From Bacillus benzoevorans (lineage in GTDB: Bacteria; Bacillota; Bacilli; Bacillales; Cytobacillaceae), in contig NZ_JACHGK010000024.1 of NCBI RefSeq assembly GCF_014207535.1, positions 1-55,280 of the forward strand: a stretch of DNA of 55,280 bases, written 5' to 3'. Shown here piece after piece: positions 1 through 9,896 of the stretch (position 1 is its first letter; every line of letters begins with the position of its first letter). The notes under the pieces were generated by a model. The model saw only the letters and a program-made list of their open reading frames with translations. It had not been told where the DNA came from and made no database searches. Made by a program: the position numbers and the translations under genes.

Positions 1-126
1 TACACTTTACTTGGTCTGCATAACTTTAAACCAAAAAATGGTTAATTGTCGTATTTAATAAATGTCCATTTATCGGGGTCTTGACCACAGGCACCAAGAT
101 CAAGATCTTTTTCCAATACTAATATA

Positions 127-1500
127 TTATTTCACTAATGACTTACAATGTTCTTCTACTTCTTCCCATGTCATAAAAATTCGAACTATATCTTCTTCAA
201 TAAGTTGTGAGCCAGCCTGAACTTCAATAAGTTCCAAATCAGTAATAGCTTTAATAGCATGTTTCGCTTCAGCAGGTATAACTAATACATCACCAGGTCT
301 AACTGTGCGTATTTCATCATTTAATGCAAATAGACCTTCACCTTTAATAATTGTCCAAACCTCACTTCTTGCATAATGTTTTTGATAGCTTAAATTCTTC
401 TCTGCCTTTACACTAATTCTCTTTGTTAGGACTTCATTTCCTCCTTTAAATTTTGTATGATCAAGGACTCTATACCAACCCCAACGACGTTCTTCATACA
501 TTGGCCGTTGAACAATTCCCTTTAGAATCTCCTTTACTCTGGGACTTTCAGACTTATCAGTAACTAGAATCCCATCAGGACTTGCTGCAATAACTGCATC
601 CTTAATACCTAAAATAGTTACAGGGATATCTAACTCATTGATTAAATGAGTATTAGTTGAATCTCCGCTAATTATCCCTTTTCCGATTTGTTTTGTACCC
701 ATTTCTTCTGTTAACGTATTCCATGTTCCAAGATCTTTCCAACTTCCGCTGTATGAAAGAGCAATAATTTTTTCTGCCTTCTCGACAACTGCGTAATCAA
801 AACTGATTTTTTCAAGATTCTGATACTGTTTCATCAACTCTACATATTGAATAGGTAAACCTTTATCAACTAATAAAGAAAGTACATATTCAAGTTTAAA
901 AGCAAATACTCCACAATTCCATAAAGCATTTTGAGCTATTAATTTATTTGCATCAGCTTCTGATGGTTTTTCTTTAAAACAACTTACTTGAATATATTCA
1001 TTTTCGTTATTTTGAACCGGGACTATATAACCATACTTTTCTGAAGGAAATGTGGGTTTAACTCCCATCAATGCTAGATTAGCTTTAGACTTTTTTAATG
1101 TTGCCTCTAAGTCTTTTATTCTTTCAAAAAAGCTAATATTAACATAAGGGTCAACCGGTAAGACCCCAACCACTTCTTCTAAATTACTCCCTTTTACGGA
1201 GTAAAGATAAGTAGCAGCCAAAGCAATAGCAGGAAATGTATCTCGACGTTCAGGTTCTACAATTATTGGAATAGTTTTTCCTAGTTGACTCTGAATCATA
1301 TCTACTTGGGATTTACTAGTTGCTATTATAGTCGATTCATTTAAATCTAATTTTTCTAACTGCCTCCAAACTCTTTGAACCATCGATTCTAAATTACCGT
1401 TATTATCTTCCAGAACTTTTAAAAATTGCTTGGATCTAGAATCATTAGATAAAGGCCAAAGGCGCTTACCAGAACCACCTGAAAGCAATACAAGTTTCAT
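127..1500 (-). CDS. manC: Mannose-1-phosphate guanylyltransferase with C-terminal cupin
   Basis: Makes GDP-mannose from mannose-1-phosphate and GTP in the cytoplasm. The N-terminal nucleotidyltransferase shows the pyrophosphorylase signature LSGGSGKRLWPLS (residues 5-17) and SKQFLK just after it. VEPERRDTFPAIALAA (from about residue 81) and FKEKP (about 173) are also typical. The C-terminal part (about 340-450) is a type II phosphomannose isomerase-like cupin, with KHYARSEVW and PAEAKHAI. The length (457 aa) fits bifunctional ManC/AlgA-type enzymes. The ATG is preceded by GAGGAG at 7 bp. It is the last complete gene of the polysaccharide locus. No phosphomannomutase gene is in view. Isomerase activity of the cupin part is inferred. 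Confidence 0.9.
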   Translation of the reverse strand: MKLVLLSGGSGKRLWPLSNDSRSKQFLKVLEDNNGNLESMVQRVWRQLEKLDLNESTIIATSKSQVDMIQSQLGKTIPIIVEPERRDTFPAIALAATYLYSVKGSNLEEVVGVLPVDPYVNISFFERIKDLEATLKKSKANLALMGVKPTFPSEKYGYIVPVQNNENEYIQVSCFKEKPSEADANKLIAQNALWNCGVFAFKLEYVLSLLVDKGLPIQYVELMKQYQNLEKISFDYAVVEKAEKIIALSYSGSWKDLGTWNTLTEEMGTKQIGKGIISGDSTNTHLINELDIPVTILGIKDAVIAASPDGILVTDKSESPRVKEILKGIVQRPMYEERRWGWYRVLDHTKFKGGNEVLTKRISVKAEKNLSYQKHYARSEVWTIIKGEGLFALNDEIRTVRPGDVLVIPAEAKHAIKAITDLELIEVQAGSQLIEEDIVRIFMTWEEVEEHCKSLVK

Positions 1501-1625
1501 TTGTCCACTCCTCTATTTTTCTATAATATTTTTATTAATTTTTGGTTTACCATTTTATCTGCTTTTTGAAAACTATTTAGTCAGCAACCTATTTTTCATC
1601 GATTCTTAAAAAACTATTAATATCT

Positions 1626-3194
1626 TTACCTTAAGAATCTTTTAAATATAGGCAACTTCTTGAAAGACAGTTCTCCGAAGATTGATTTAAAAATATTATA
1701 GCATTTTTGATATTCACTAGTTTTTGCATGAAGTAAAATAAATATAGTGTTTGTTATTAGAATACAAATAGTAGTCAAAAGAATAAAACTCTGCCAATTA
1801 TCATAAAAAACAAAGTTTGATATAAAATTAAGGAACCAACAACTTATAACGGTAATGAATACCCTGAATACATAGGTAACAAAGTAATTTTTGATACCTT
1901 CCTTAAAATAGTTCCTATATAATATATAAGGTTCAATCCATAATGATGTTGTAACTGCACTGATCACCGTTCCTATAAACACACCAGCTATTCCTAAATA
2001 TTTTAATAATATTATCGAGGCAAATAAATTGATAAAAGCTTCTATTAAAGGTTTGTATCGATCGTTCCAAAATAAACCCAAGGCATTTCTAAAGGATAAT
2101 ATATTCTGTCTCATCCCAGTTATATAAAAGATTGTAACTAGTATTGTTACCAAAAACGGACTGAATAGATATTTTTCACCTATCCATAATTGAATAAAGG
2201 GATTTATTAAAACATATATACAAACAGTTGTGAAGAAATAGGCCCAAAAATTTATAAACTCTAATAATTTAAATCTTTGTTTAGCATATTCAGGGGTTTC
2301 AGTCGCCGTAAGATTCCCAATACTAGCAGAGACAGACTGTGTAAATTGAGTTAGAAATGCCTTCACCAATCCTATCAATAATAAATAGTTTGAATATATT
2401 CCTACTGAACTTAGTCCAAAATAAATCGAAATCAATAGATTATCAGTAGAGTTTACTGCAAGTGAGCCAAATTTATGGTATAATAATGCTCTTATTTTTT
2501 TAAATAATTCAACCTTTAAACCCTTAATAAGTTTTTCCGTTAATTTCTCTTTAAAAACTACACTATACTCTTTATTAACTTTATATGATATAGATGCATT
2601 TGCTAATATTGTAAATACTACTTTTATTATTAACGTAAATATAAAGTTCTTAGTTAGAATTAATATTATTATCTGAATAATAGTGGATATTATAGAAAAG
2701 AGAGACAGTATAAGTGTATTTTTATACTCCTTTTGGTCTGCACTATATAAAGATTTTTTATACGCAAAGAAATAAGTGCTTGCTGTATCTAATACAAGTA
2801 AAATATAAATTAATTCTTTATTTGGAAAATTAACATCGCCCTTAATAAAAAAATCCAAAAAAGGTGTAATCAAAATGCCTGTTACACCCACAAAACATCC
2901 AATATTAAAATATAATTTTTTATATATGTGTAATAGGGCATTTACCTTGATATAATCCTTCTCTGACAATGGTTTATATAGGCTAAAAATGATTGCATTA
3001 CCTATGCCTAATTCTGCAAATGATAATAAATTTAATATATTACTAAATAAACCTTGAGCCCCCAAATATTCTATTCCTAAATAATATATAAACACAGTCC
3101 TATAAAAGAAGCTCACAAAATAGGTTAGAAACTGTGCAATAATAGTCCAACTGACATTTTTTATTGTCTTTCCAACTCTGCCGCTATTGTTCAT
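1626..3194 (-). CDS. wzx: Wzx-type polysaccharide flippase (PST/MATE superfamily)
   Basis: Predicted multi-pass membrane protein of 522 aa that moves lipid-linked repeat units across the membrane. The N-terminus has the usual flippase pattern: SWTIIAQFLTYFVSFFYRT, then YLGIEYLGAQGLF and LSFAELGIGNAIIFSLY. About 12 hydrophobic segments can be counted. The start is taken as the ATG at 3194, with GGAG 6 bp upstream, rather than the GTG three bases earlier. It overlaps the end of the upstream CDP-glycerol transferase gene by 11 bp, implying translational coupling. Substrate specificity cannot be read from the sequence. Confidence 0.88.
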   Translation of the reverse strand: MNNSGRVGKTIKNVSWTIIAQFLTYFVSFFYRTVFIYYLGIEYLGAQGLFSNILNLLSFAELGIGNAIIFSLYKPLSEKDYIKVNALLHIYKKLYFNIGCFVGVTGILITPFLDFFIKGDVNFPNKELIYILLVLDTASTYFFAYKKSLYSADQKEYKNTLILSLFSIISTIIQIIILILTKNFIFTLIIKVVFTILANASISYKVNKEYSVVFKEKLTEKLIKGLKVELFKKIRALLYHKFGSLAVNSTDNLLISIYFGLSSVGIYSNYLLLIGLVKAFLTQFTQSVSASIGNLTATETPEYAKQRFKLLEFINFWAYFFTTVCIYVLINPFIQLWIGEKYLFSPFLVTILVTIFYITGMRQNILSFRNALGLFWNDRYKPLIEAFINLFASIILLKYLGIAGVFIGTVISAVTTSLWIEPYILYRNYFKEGIKNYFVTYVFRVFITVISCWFLNFISNFVFYDNWQSFILLTTICILITNTIFILLHAKTSEYQKCYNIFKSIFGELSFKKLPIFKRFLR

Positions 3195-4419
3195 CACTTA
3201 CTCCAGTATTTTCTAGACTTTTAATTGCATTAAAGACACGCATACAATTTCCTCTATCTCTCAAGTTGAAAAACTTATTAATTCTAAAAAGGTATTTATT
3301 TTCAATTTTCCCCTCATTAGTTACAATTAATCGACTAAGTTCTTGTATAAGTAATTTTTCATTATCAACGACTGGTCCGAAACCATCAGTTGAATAATCA
3401 AAATATGATTGTGCGTAATGATTCTTAATAAATTTAGGAGAATCAAATTGATAATAAACTACAGGTCTTTCCATATAAGCAAAATCAAAAAAAACACTTG
3501 AATAGTCTGTAATTAAAATAGCAGATTCATTTAAAAGCTCTTGAACATCATAGTCATTAAAACTTGCAATCCCTATTCTACTATTATTACTGTAAAATTT
3601 ATCAATATACTTCTGCATTTCATAATGTGGATAAAAGACTAGGTTATAATCTTCTTTTTCAAGTAATCTCTTTAGTTCTTCGTTTGCTAGTAGGTTTATA
3701 TATGTTTTATAGTATTCAGATTCAATAAATTCTTCGGAGCTCGACAAACTTTTCAGCCAAACCCTCCAAGTGGGCATCACCAGTATACTCTTTTTTGGCT
3801 GTATTATATTTAGATTATCAAAACGTGGAAGCCCTAAACACTTTACCACCCCTTTAGGATGACCATAGTTTTCCAAAACAGTTTCATATTCTCTCTTTGC
3901 GCTACAAATAAATAAATCTAATTTAACATTGGAATTATACAGCCCGAATAAATTATCTTTAATTACACCATGTTGCAAAAACACTTTCTTTCCCTTTATT
4001 ATTCCTAACTTATCAAATAAAGAAAATACATCAATATTAGGAGAATACCCCATAATGTGAGTACTAATCTTAATAGATGAATTATACATAGATAAATAGT
4101 GTTGAAAGGATCGATATTTAATGACTCTACCTAAATTTTTGACCTTGTCAGTGTCTGCAGATTTAGCTGAAATAATATAACGTATATCAATATCAGGATA
4201 ATTTTTTCTAATAAATTTAAATAAATGGTATCCATTATCTCTTGCATCTGTTCCCCTCTCAGAAATAATCCAATAAGATCTATTTTTTTTGATAAAAATA
4301 ATAGAACAGAGTATGGCAACTAAATATTTTATTGATTCTATAAATATTTGTAATATAAAGTGAATTCTCCTTTTAATTCCTTTATAGGCTTGCTCAAAAG
4401 TTAATTTTCTAATTTCCAA
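3184..4419 (-). CDS. CDP-glycerol:polyol glycerophosphotransferase family protein
   Basis: Member of the TagB/TagF family (411 aa), which transfers glycerol-phosphate or related polyol-phosphate from a CDP donor to a glycan or lipid-linked acceptor at the inner membrane face. Recognisable parts are SERGTDARDNGYHLFKFIR, FLQHGV (acceptor/catalytic His region), CSAKREYE, GLPRFD, MPTWR, FYPHYE and ITDYSSVFFDFAYMERPVVYY. An N-terminal hydrophobic stretch (about 25-45) may attach it to the membrane. Start is TTG at 4419 with AGAGGTG 7 bp upstream. A short hairpin followed by seven Ts lies just before that site on this strand and could attenuate expression. In this locus it probably decorates the capsule repeat with glycerol-phosphate. 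Confidence 0.85.
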   Translation of the reverse strand: MEIRKLTFEQAYKGIKRRIHFILQIFIESIKYLVAILCSIIFIKKNRSYWIISERGTDARDNGYHLFKFIRKNYPDIDIRYIISAKSADTDKVKNLGRVIKYRSFQHYLSMYNSSIKISTHIMGYSPNIDVFSLFDKLGIIKGKKVFLQHGVIKDNLFGLYNSNVKLDLFICSAKREYETVLENYGHPKGVVKCLGLPRFDNLNIIQPKKSILVMPTWRVWLKSLSSSEEFIESEYYKTYINLLANEELKRLLEKEDYNLVFYPHYEMQKYIDKFYSNNSRIGIASFNDYDVQELLNESAILITDYSSVFFDFAYMERPVVYYQFDSPKFIKNHYAQSYFDYSTDGFGPVVDNEKLLIQELSRLIVTNEGKIENKYLFRINKFFNLRDRGNCMRVFNAIKSLENTGVSDEQ

Positions 4420-4574
4420 AGTTTAACACCTCTTATAACAAAAAAAGCAGCCTTTTCCGCTGATTCTCGCTTTTGTGAACTGTTTCCTAGTAGCTCTTTT
4501 ACAATTTAAAATTTGATTTCCTTACAGTGGTCCTAAATTTTCAAAATAAAGCTTATTAACATCATTTTAAATAT

Positions 4575-5675
4575 TTACTTTTCCTTTTTATTTGATAAGA
4601 TAAATTCTAATAACGAATTAAATTGCTTTTTTGCAAAATCAATTCCACGCTCTTGAATAATATCTGAAACAATTGTTTTTTCCGGTTTAATATTCTGAAC
4701 CTTAATTAGCGCTTTTTTTAATTTCTCTATATCATTATTTTCAATTACTAATCCATTGATTCCTTCCCTTACAAAATCCAGGGATGCACCAACTTCTTTT
4801 GTACAAATAACTGGGAGTCCTGCAAATACAGCCTCTTGAACTGCAACGGAGTATGGCTCCATACCAGGGTGGACATATGCATCTGCATTCAAATAAAATT
4901 GATGAATTTCATCAAAAGGTAAACCAGGAATTAAATATATATTCTCCGTCGGATGAGCCTCTAAGTAATCATTTACTTCTTGGAACTGTTCCCCCTTCCC
5001 AATTAATATCAAAGCAGTTTCCTTAGTACAGACAGCTGAATAGGCCTCAAGTAGATTTAATACATTTCGACTTTCAATAAAGTTTCCAATAAATAGATAG
5101 GTATATTTATTTGATGTCATTTCAATTATTTGATTTTTCTGGTCGATATTGTTAGTTTTTTTAATTTTTTCCCAATCAAGCGTATATAATCCCTCAAAAA
5201 TTTTATTACTTGGTATATCCTTTAAAGTCCACAATAATTTTGATGCTGTCCCTGGTACCCACAATGCATCAGCATTTTTTGCCATTAAATAATTTATATA
5301 TCTAAACTTATATGAACCAAATCGATTTAGTGCGGTATCTACACAATATATAATTTTCCTCTTTTTGAGTTTCATATATATATAAACAAACATAGAAGTT
5401 AGCGGCATATATCCCTGAATAAATGCAATATCATACTTCCTTTTTCTTAATACTGAAAAAATTTGAGGGTGAAATTCAAATTTTCTAAATACCTTTTTAT
5501 TTTTTGTCATCTGTATATCTTCATATTCTTTAAGTTTTAGTTTCCATTCAGTATGTGTTGTTTGATTTGGATATAAGGTTATAATATCCATTTGTTCTTT
5601 TAATACTCCCTTTGCATATTTTAATACAGGATCTCTATATGGTGCGGGATGCATAGAGAGGAATAATATATTCAT
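4575..5675 (-). CDS. GT4-type glycosyltransferase
   Basis: A 366-aa GT-B fold glycosyltransferase. The N-terminus SMHPAPYRDPVLKYAKG is typical of GT4 acceptor domains. The donor half has YLFIGNFIESRNVLNLLEAY, LIGKGEQ, PGLPFDEIHQFYLNADAYVHPGMEPYSVAVQEAVFAGLPVICT, and the ES/E-x7-E-like motif ending QEAVFAGLP. It probably adds one sugar to the undecaprenyl-linked repeat in the cytoplasm. The start overlaps a purine-rich stretch at the end of the previous gene, with AAGGAG about 13 bp away. Donor and acceptor cannot be deduced. Confidence 0.85.
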   Translation of the reverse strand: MNILFLSMHPAPYRDPVLKYAKGVLKEQMDIITLYPNQTTHTEWKLKLKEYEDIQMTKNKKVFRKFEFHPQIFSVLRKRKYDIAFIQGYMPLTSMFVYIYMKLKKRKIIYCVDTALNRFGSYKFRYINYLMAKNADALWVPGTASKLLWTLKDIPSNKIFEGLYTLDWEKIKKTNNIDQKNQIIEMTSNKYTYLFIGNFIESRNVLNLLEAYSAVCTKETALILIGKGEQFQEVNDYLEAHPTENIYLIPGLPFDEIHQFYLNADAYVHPGMEPYSVAVQEAVFAGLPVICTKEVGASLDFVREGINGLVIENNDIEKLKKALIKVQNIKPEKTIVSDIIQERGIDFAKKQFNSLLEFILSNKKEK

Positions 5676-5682
5676 ATTTTCT

Positions 5683-6795
5683 TCATTGCTCCTTTTTATC
5701 TTCTAACCATTCATATAATTTTGATATATTTTTTTGACTAAATACAGTTTCAAAATAGGCTATACAGTTTGCTCTCATTTCATCTTCATGATTAATCAAA
5801 TACTCAATTGCTCGGTTAAAATCCAATTCTATATTATCTTTGTCAATAATATAACCAGTTTTTCCGAAATCAATATGTTGAGTAATACCTTCTACGTTAA
5901 AACAAATAATTGGAGTTCCCACCCTATAAGCAACTGGGACATTACCACTTTGAGCTGCAACTGTATGGGTTAAAAATAAAGCTAATGAATCCTGAACAAA
6001 ATTACTTATTTCATCATCTAAAATAAAATCCTTTTTTATTACCTCTATATTTTTAGATTTGATATTTATATTCTGTCTAGTTAATATACGAAATTTTATA
6101 TTTGGCCACTTCTGATAAATCTTATCTGCAATTAATAACAACCCCTTAATATCCCTTGCTTTATTAATCGTTCCAACAAAGGCAATGTATTTATTGTCCC
6201 TAATCTTCCGCTCTCTTTCTTCCTCAGAGGTTAATAATAGGGGGACGATATGTGTCCTTAATTTCTGCCTTTTATATGGCATCATTTGATAAAGCTTTTC
6301 TGCTTGCTTTGATGGTAATATTACATCGGTACAATTCCTAAGAAGTAATTGTGAAAAATAATCTAAAAACAATATTTTTATATATCCGCTTAATCCATAG
6401 AGGTATCTTTCTTTAAAAGGAACATATGGTTCATGTAATACAACTGAACGAATAGATTTAGGGTTTTTTTTATAAAAAAACTCCATTAGTCTATGGCATA
6501 ACGGATGTGGGTTATAAATACATATATAATCATATATTGCTCTTCCACATTTTCTTATAATTTCTTGACGAATATTTTTCCACTCTATGAAATAAGATCT
6601 AACCATATTATTTGACATCTTTACAAAATGTATTACATTATCTTCTTTTATTTGGGGAAGAATGAACCTATCATATTCAAAATTCAATAGGTATTCCACA
6701 TTATAACCAAGTGATTTTAGATGATTACCAATTAAAAAGAATTCTTTGGGTAAACCGGGGGCAGTCTTAATGCTAATAATTAATGCTCTTTTCAT
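5683..6795 (-). CDS. Glycosyltransferase (GT-B fold, GT4-like)
   Basis: A 370-aa GT-B protein. Its N-terminal domain includes KTAPGLPKEFFLIGNHLKSLG, resembling the helix after the first Rossmann strand. The donor-binding half carries YIAFVGTINKARDIKGLLLIADKI, LFLTHTVAAQSGNVPVAYRVGTPIICFNVEG and a C-terminal helical tail. The E-x7-E motif is not clean, so the fold is clearer than the activity. The ATG immediately follows the stop codon of the upstream gene, and AAGGATG of that gene's end serves as ribosome site. Assigned to capsule repeat assembly by context. Confidence 0.78.
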   Translation of the reverse strand: MKRALIISIKTAPGLPKEFFLIGNHLKSLGYNVEYLLNFEYDRFILPQIKEDNVIHFVKMSNNMVRSYFIEWKNIRQEIIRKCGRAIYDYICIYNPHPLCHRLMEFFYKKNPKSIRSVVLHEPYVPFKERYLYGLSGYIKILFLDYFSQLLLRNCTDVILPSKQAEKLYQMMPYKRQKLRTHIVPLLLTSEEERERKIRDNKYIAFVGTINKARDIKGLLLIADKIYQKWPNIKFRILTRQNINIKSKNIEVIKKDFILDDEISNFVQDSLALFLTHTVAAQSGNVPVAYRVGTPIICFNVEGITQHIDFGKTGYIIDKDNIELDFNRAIEYLINHEDEMRANCIAYFETVFSQKNISKLYEWLEDKKEQ

Positions 6796-8010
6796 TTATT
6801 TCATCCTTATTAATTTTTCTATTTGAAATATGTCGTCTTTACCTTTTATTTGTTTTTGTTTTATATTATTTTCAATCTGTGAAATTAATAAAGGATTATC
6901 AAGTATCTTACTTAACTTATTAAGAATATCCACTTTATTATTTTCTACAATAATACCATTTTTATTATTGACTACTTGTTCCAATGCAGATACATAATTT
7001 GTTACTAACACAGGTTTACCTAAAATTAATGCCTCATCTACAGCCATTGGTTTACCCTCATAATATGATTGAAGTACAAACAAGTTAGATTTTCTAACAT
7101 ATTTATATGGATTATTTTTTTCCCCTAACAAGTACACATAGTCCTGTAAATCATTTTCTAAAATCCTTTTTTTAGCAATATCCTTATCAGGACCATCACC
7201 TATTATATACCAAGTGAATTTAAAACCGCGAGACTTTAAACTTTTACAAATCTCTATCATCCTAAATATTGCTTTGGATTGATCGTGAATTCGACATACA
7301 GTGACAAATTTAAAAGTATTATTTTTAAACAATGACTCTTCCTCTATTTTCTCTAATGAATCTTTTATTATCTTTTCCTCGTCGAAAATATTATAAACTG
7401 TTAGTATTTTATCTTTATAAATTGGAAATCTTTCTGCCAATGTTTTTTTATTGAAATTACTTACAGTTACAATAAAATCAAACCCTTTAAAATAGGGAGA
7501 ATCTATATTTTTATCAAAGCATGCTTCATTATAATTTGGGTGAATCCAAGCTAACTTCATTTTAGATTTAACTTTGTTAGCAAGGAAGTACATGGGTAAC
7601 AGTTCTGTCCAAGAAATAGCTACATCATATTCCTTATTTATTCTCTCGTAAACTTTAGAATGCTTAATAGAATATAATTGGCTATCTCTCATTATACTAT
7701 TCACCGTACATGCACCACGAAAAAGCTTTCTTTTTATTCTTCCCTTAATACTATAGTAAAACTCTAAAGAGTATATCATTTCTATAATTCTTCGAATCCT
7801 TCTGTTTTTTATTCCTTTAAATTTTGAACTAATTTCATATACATTTACATCGTTGGAAATTAGTTGCATAAGGTTTCCTTCACAACTAAATGTATATACA
7901 TCAATCCATTTAGCTTCATAATCCACCAAACATTTATTTATAAAAGCAATTAAACTTTTCCCTGTACCCCCCATTGATATATCACCAGTTATAATTGCTA
8001 TTTTTTTCAT
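6796..8010 (-). CDS. GT4-type glycosyltransferase
   Basis: A 404-aa glycosyltransferase. The start MKKIAIITGDISMGGTGKSLIAF contains the glycine-rich N-terminal loop of GT4 enzymes. The C-terminal domain shows FKFVTVCRIHDQSKAIFRMIE, WYIIGDGPDKD, VYLLGEKNNPYKYVRKSNLFVLQSYYEGKPMAVDEALILGKPVLVTNY, with the E-x7-E type motif EGKPMAVDEALILGKP. The ATG has CGGAGGT 6 bp upstream. A hairpin at 8054-8078 and a gene-free gap lie upstream, so it may begin a sub-transcript. Sugar specificity is unknown. Confidence 0.85.
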   Translation of the reverse strand: MKKIAIITGDISMGGTGKSLIAFINKCLVDYEAKWIDVYTFSCEGNLMQLISNDVNVYEISSKFKGIKNRRIRRIIEMIYSLEFYYSIKGRIKRKLFRGACTVNSIMRDSQLYSIKHSKVYERINKEYDVAISWTELLPMYFLANKVKSKMKLAWIHPNYNEACFDKNIDSPYFKGFDFIVTVSNFNKKTLAERFPIYKDKILTVYNIFDEEKIIKDSLEKIEEESLFKNNTFKFVTVCRIHDQSKAIFRMIEICKSLKSRGFKFTWYIIGDGPDKDIAKKRILENDLQDYVYLLGEKNNPYKYVRKSNLFVLQSYYEGKPMAVDEALILGKPVLVTNYVSALEQVVNNKNGIIVENNKVDILNKLSKILDNPLLISQIENNIKQKQIKGKDDIFQIEKLIRMK

Positions 8011-8053
8011 TATGGACCTCCGCTAATTGACTTATAATTTCGCAAATTAAACA

Positions 8054-8085
8054 ATCGGGTAATAAAATAATACCCGATATAATTT
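8054..8085 (-). terminator. Terminator-like hairpin inside the polysaccharide operon
   Basis: Perfect 8-bp inverted repeat ATCGGGTA (8054-8061) and TACCCGAT (8071-8078) with a 9-nt loop. A short T-rich tail follows on the minus strand and a better one (ATAATTTTT) on the plus strand. It lies about 45 bp upstream of the glycosyltransferase gene. It could be a partial terminator that an upstream antiterminator would have to overcome. Confidence 0.45.
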
Positions 8086-8501
8086 TTCCTATTTACATAT
8101 TGTAAACAAAGATTTTTATTTATAATTCATATGTTAATTTTAGTTGATCAAAACAATTGTAATAGTTAAAATGAGTCATCATCTCAATAGGAACCACTTC
8201 CCCTATCAACTTCCATTTACTTTGCCTTTGTCAATGTAAAAAAAGTTAGCAATAATAAGGCTTTAAAGTTCGCTAGAATAAAAGTAAACACGAAAACAAG
8301 ATTCTATACATCCAACTGTTACACCCTTCCCCGTCCACTGTCTGCTAAATATCGGTCTCTAAAGTCAAAACGTAAACAACTCCGCTGTGGCTTGATTTTC
8401 TCTAATCTTGAAATTGGCTCTATAAGTCCGTGACTAGAGCTTCTTGTTTTGTCCAAGAAAGCGGTTCTACAAGAATAAAATTCAATTACAAAATAAAGTC
8501 A
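8086..8501. other. Gene-free gap within the polysaccharide operon
   Basis: About 415 bp between wzy and a glycosyltransferase with no credible ORF. Composition between 8300 and 8480 is less AT-rich than the neighbouring genes. On the minus strand a frame of roughly 50 codons is open there but has no start or ribosome site. It may be the remnant of a lost gene or of a mobile element. I cannot identify it. Confidence 0.4.
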
Positions 8502-9896
8502 TTAATTATTTGTCGCTTTTTTTATGATTATTTCCTTACCTAAGGATTTTTTTTCAGGCTGAAAGTTAAGAAATAAAATAATAAAATATGTCCAACTTGG
8601 AAATATACTTATACTGGATGCAAATATTAACCAAATCAATTTAGCTGTAAGTATAGGTAGTCCATGTTTATCTGAAATCCCTCTATTTCTTCTGAAACTA
8701 TATCGTAAAGAGCTAATTACGGCTCCTATAAATATAACAAATCCTAAAGCTCCTGTAGTCATTAAAATATCGATATATGTGCTATGAGCCGCAGCACCAA
8801 TATTAGTGAAAGGCAGACCTTTTAATGTATATCCATTAATACAAAAACCACCAAATAATTGTCTAAAAATGCTTTGATTATAATAGAATTCTAAATAACG
8901 TTCTTGAATATTACTTCTTCCTGATGTCGCTGTTGAAACATCATTACTGAACAAAGCATTTAGAACTCCTTCGATTCGAAAGCTATATACCTTAAACAGT
9001 GATAAGGTACTTGATGAGTTCATTACAAAATAAATAAATCCAAGCATCCCTAAAAATAGGATTAGAAGTATAGTAATTCTTTTAACCCAACTTATTTTCT
9101 TATTAAAAACAATATATATATATAATGCTAATAAACAACAAAGAAGTCCTGTCATACTTCCAGTAAATGAAATCATAATAAAAAGTGTAATCACTAGTAA
9201 GCATTTCAGTATTTTATTTTTCATATTTATTGACAACATAAAACAAAAACCTATGCATAAAAACATTGCCATATAGTTAGGATCATTTTGAGTACCACTA
9301 TAGCGAGCCATGAGATTAATTGAACTTAAAGAGTCATCAAATGCCACTCTTATATTTTGATTAATTAGACCATAAAAGGAAGCACTAAAACACATAAATA
9401 TATATATTCTAATAAAATGCATCTTCAATTTTTCATTATCGGAATTATTTATTTCTGCAAGTGCAGTAACAAAAGCTATTAATCCTAAACAAAGTATTAT
9501 GAAGTCATAAAAAGATGTATAATAAGCTATTACAATAAATCCATATAAAAATAAAATTGTTATTAGATTTTTTGATAGATGACTTTTAAAATTTATTTTA
9601 AATATTAATACTCTAATGCAAAATAGAACTGCATAAATATTTACTAAAGATACTCCACCGGGATATAAAAATAATCTTGGAGAATACAAAATAAAAATAG
9701 GTAATAATAGTATAAATTTATCCTTGGTTAAGAAATAAAGCATTGCAAAACATAAAATAGTTGAAATGCCTATGTCTATTAAAATGTTTTGATTAACAAA
9801 TAAAGGGCATATAATTGCTAATATTAAAATTAATGCATCTAAGGGATTCTCTCTATAATTTCCCTTTAGCTCCTTTGTTTTTTCATTGCTCATCAT
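8502..9896 (-). CDS. wzy: Wzy-like O-antigen/capsule polymerase
   Basis: A 464-aa protein with about ten to eleven hydrophobic segments and a large central loop (about 290-380), the layout of Wzy and O-antigen ligase family proteins. Visible pieces are ARYSGTQNDPNYMAMFLCIG, ISFTGSMTGLLCCLLALY, TATSGRSNIQERYLEFY and AAHSTYIDILMTTGALGFVIF. The last resembles the Wzy_C H-S/N-x-Y-L segment. It would join repeat units outside the membrane. The start is placed at ATG 9896, with GGAAGGA about 10 bp upstream. A TTG at 9902 is possible. It overlaps the upstream glycosyltransferase by 14 bp. Confidence 0.82.
   Translation of the reverse strand: MMSNEKTKELKGNYRENPLDALILILAIICPLFVNQNILIDIGISTILCFAMLYFLTKDKFILLLPIFILYSPRLFLYPGGVSLVNIYAVLFCIRVLIFKINFKSHLSKNLITILFLYGFIVIAYYTSFYDFIILCLGLIAFVTALAEINNSDNEKLKMHFIRIYIFMCFSASFYGLINQNIRVAFDDSLSSINLMARYSGTQNDPNYMAMFLCIGFCFMLSINMKNKILKCLLVITLFIMISFTGSMTGLLCCLLALYIYIVFNKKISWVKRITILLILFLGMLGFIYFVMNSSSTLSLFKVYSFRIEGVLNALFSNDVSTATSGRSNIQERYLEFYYNQSIFRQLFGGFCINGYTLKGLPFTNIGAAAHSTYIDILMTTGALGFVIFIGAVISSLRYSFRRNRGISDKHGLPILTAKLIWLIFASSISIFPSWTYFIILFLNFQPEKKSLGKEIIIKKATNN

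Noticed and set aside
1..126. Open minus-strand frame (LEKDLDLGACGQDPDKWTF) beyond manC
   Set aside because: Only about 29 codons, no good start, ends at 43-45. Perhaps a gene remnant, but not supportable.
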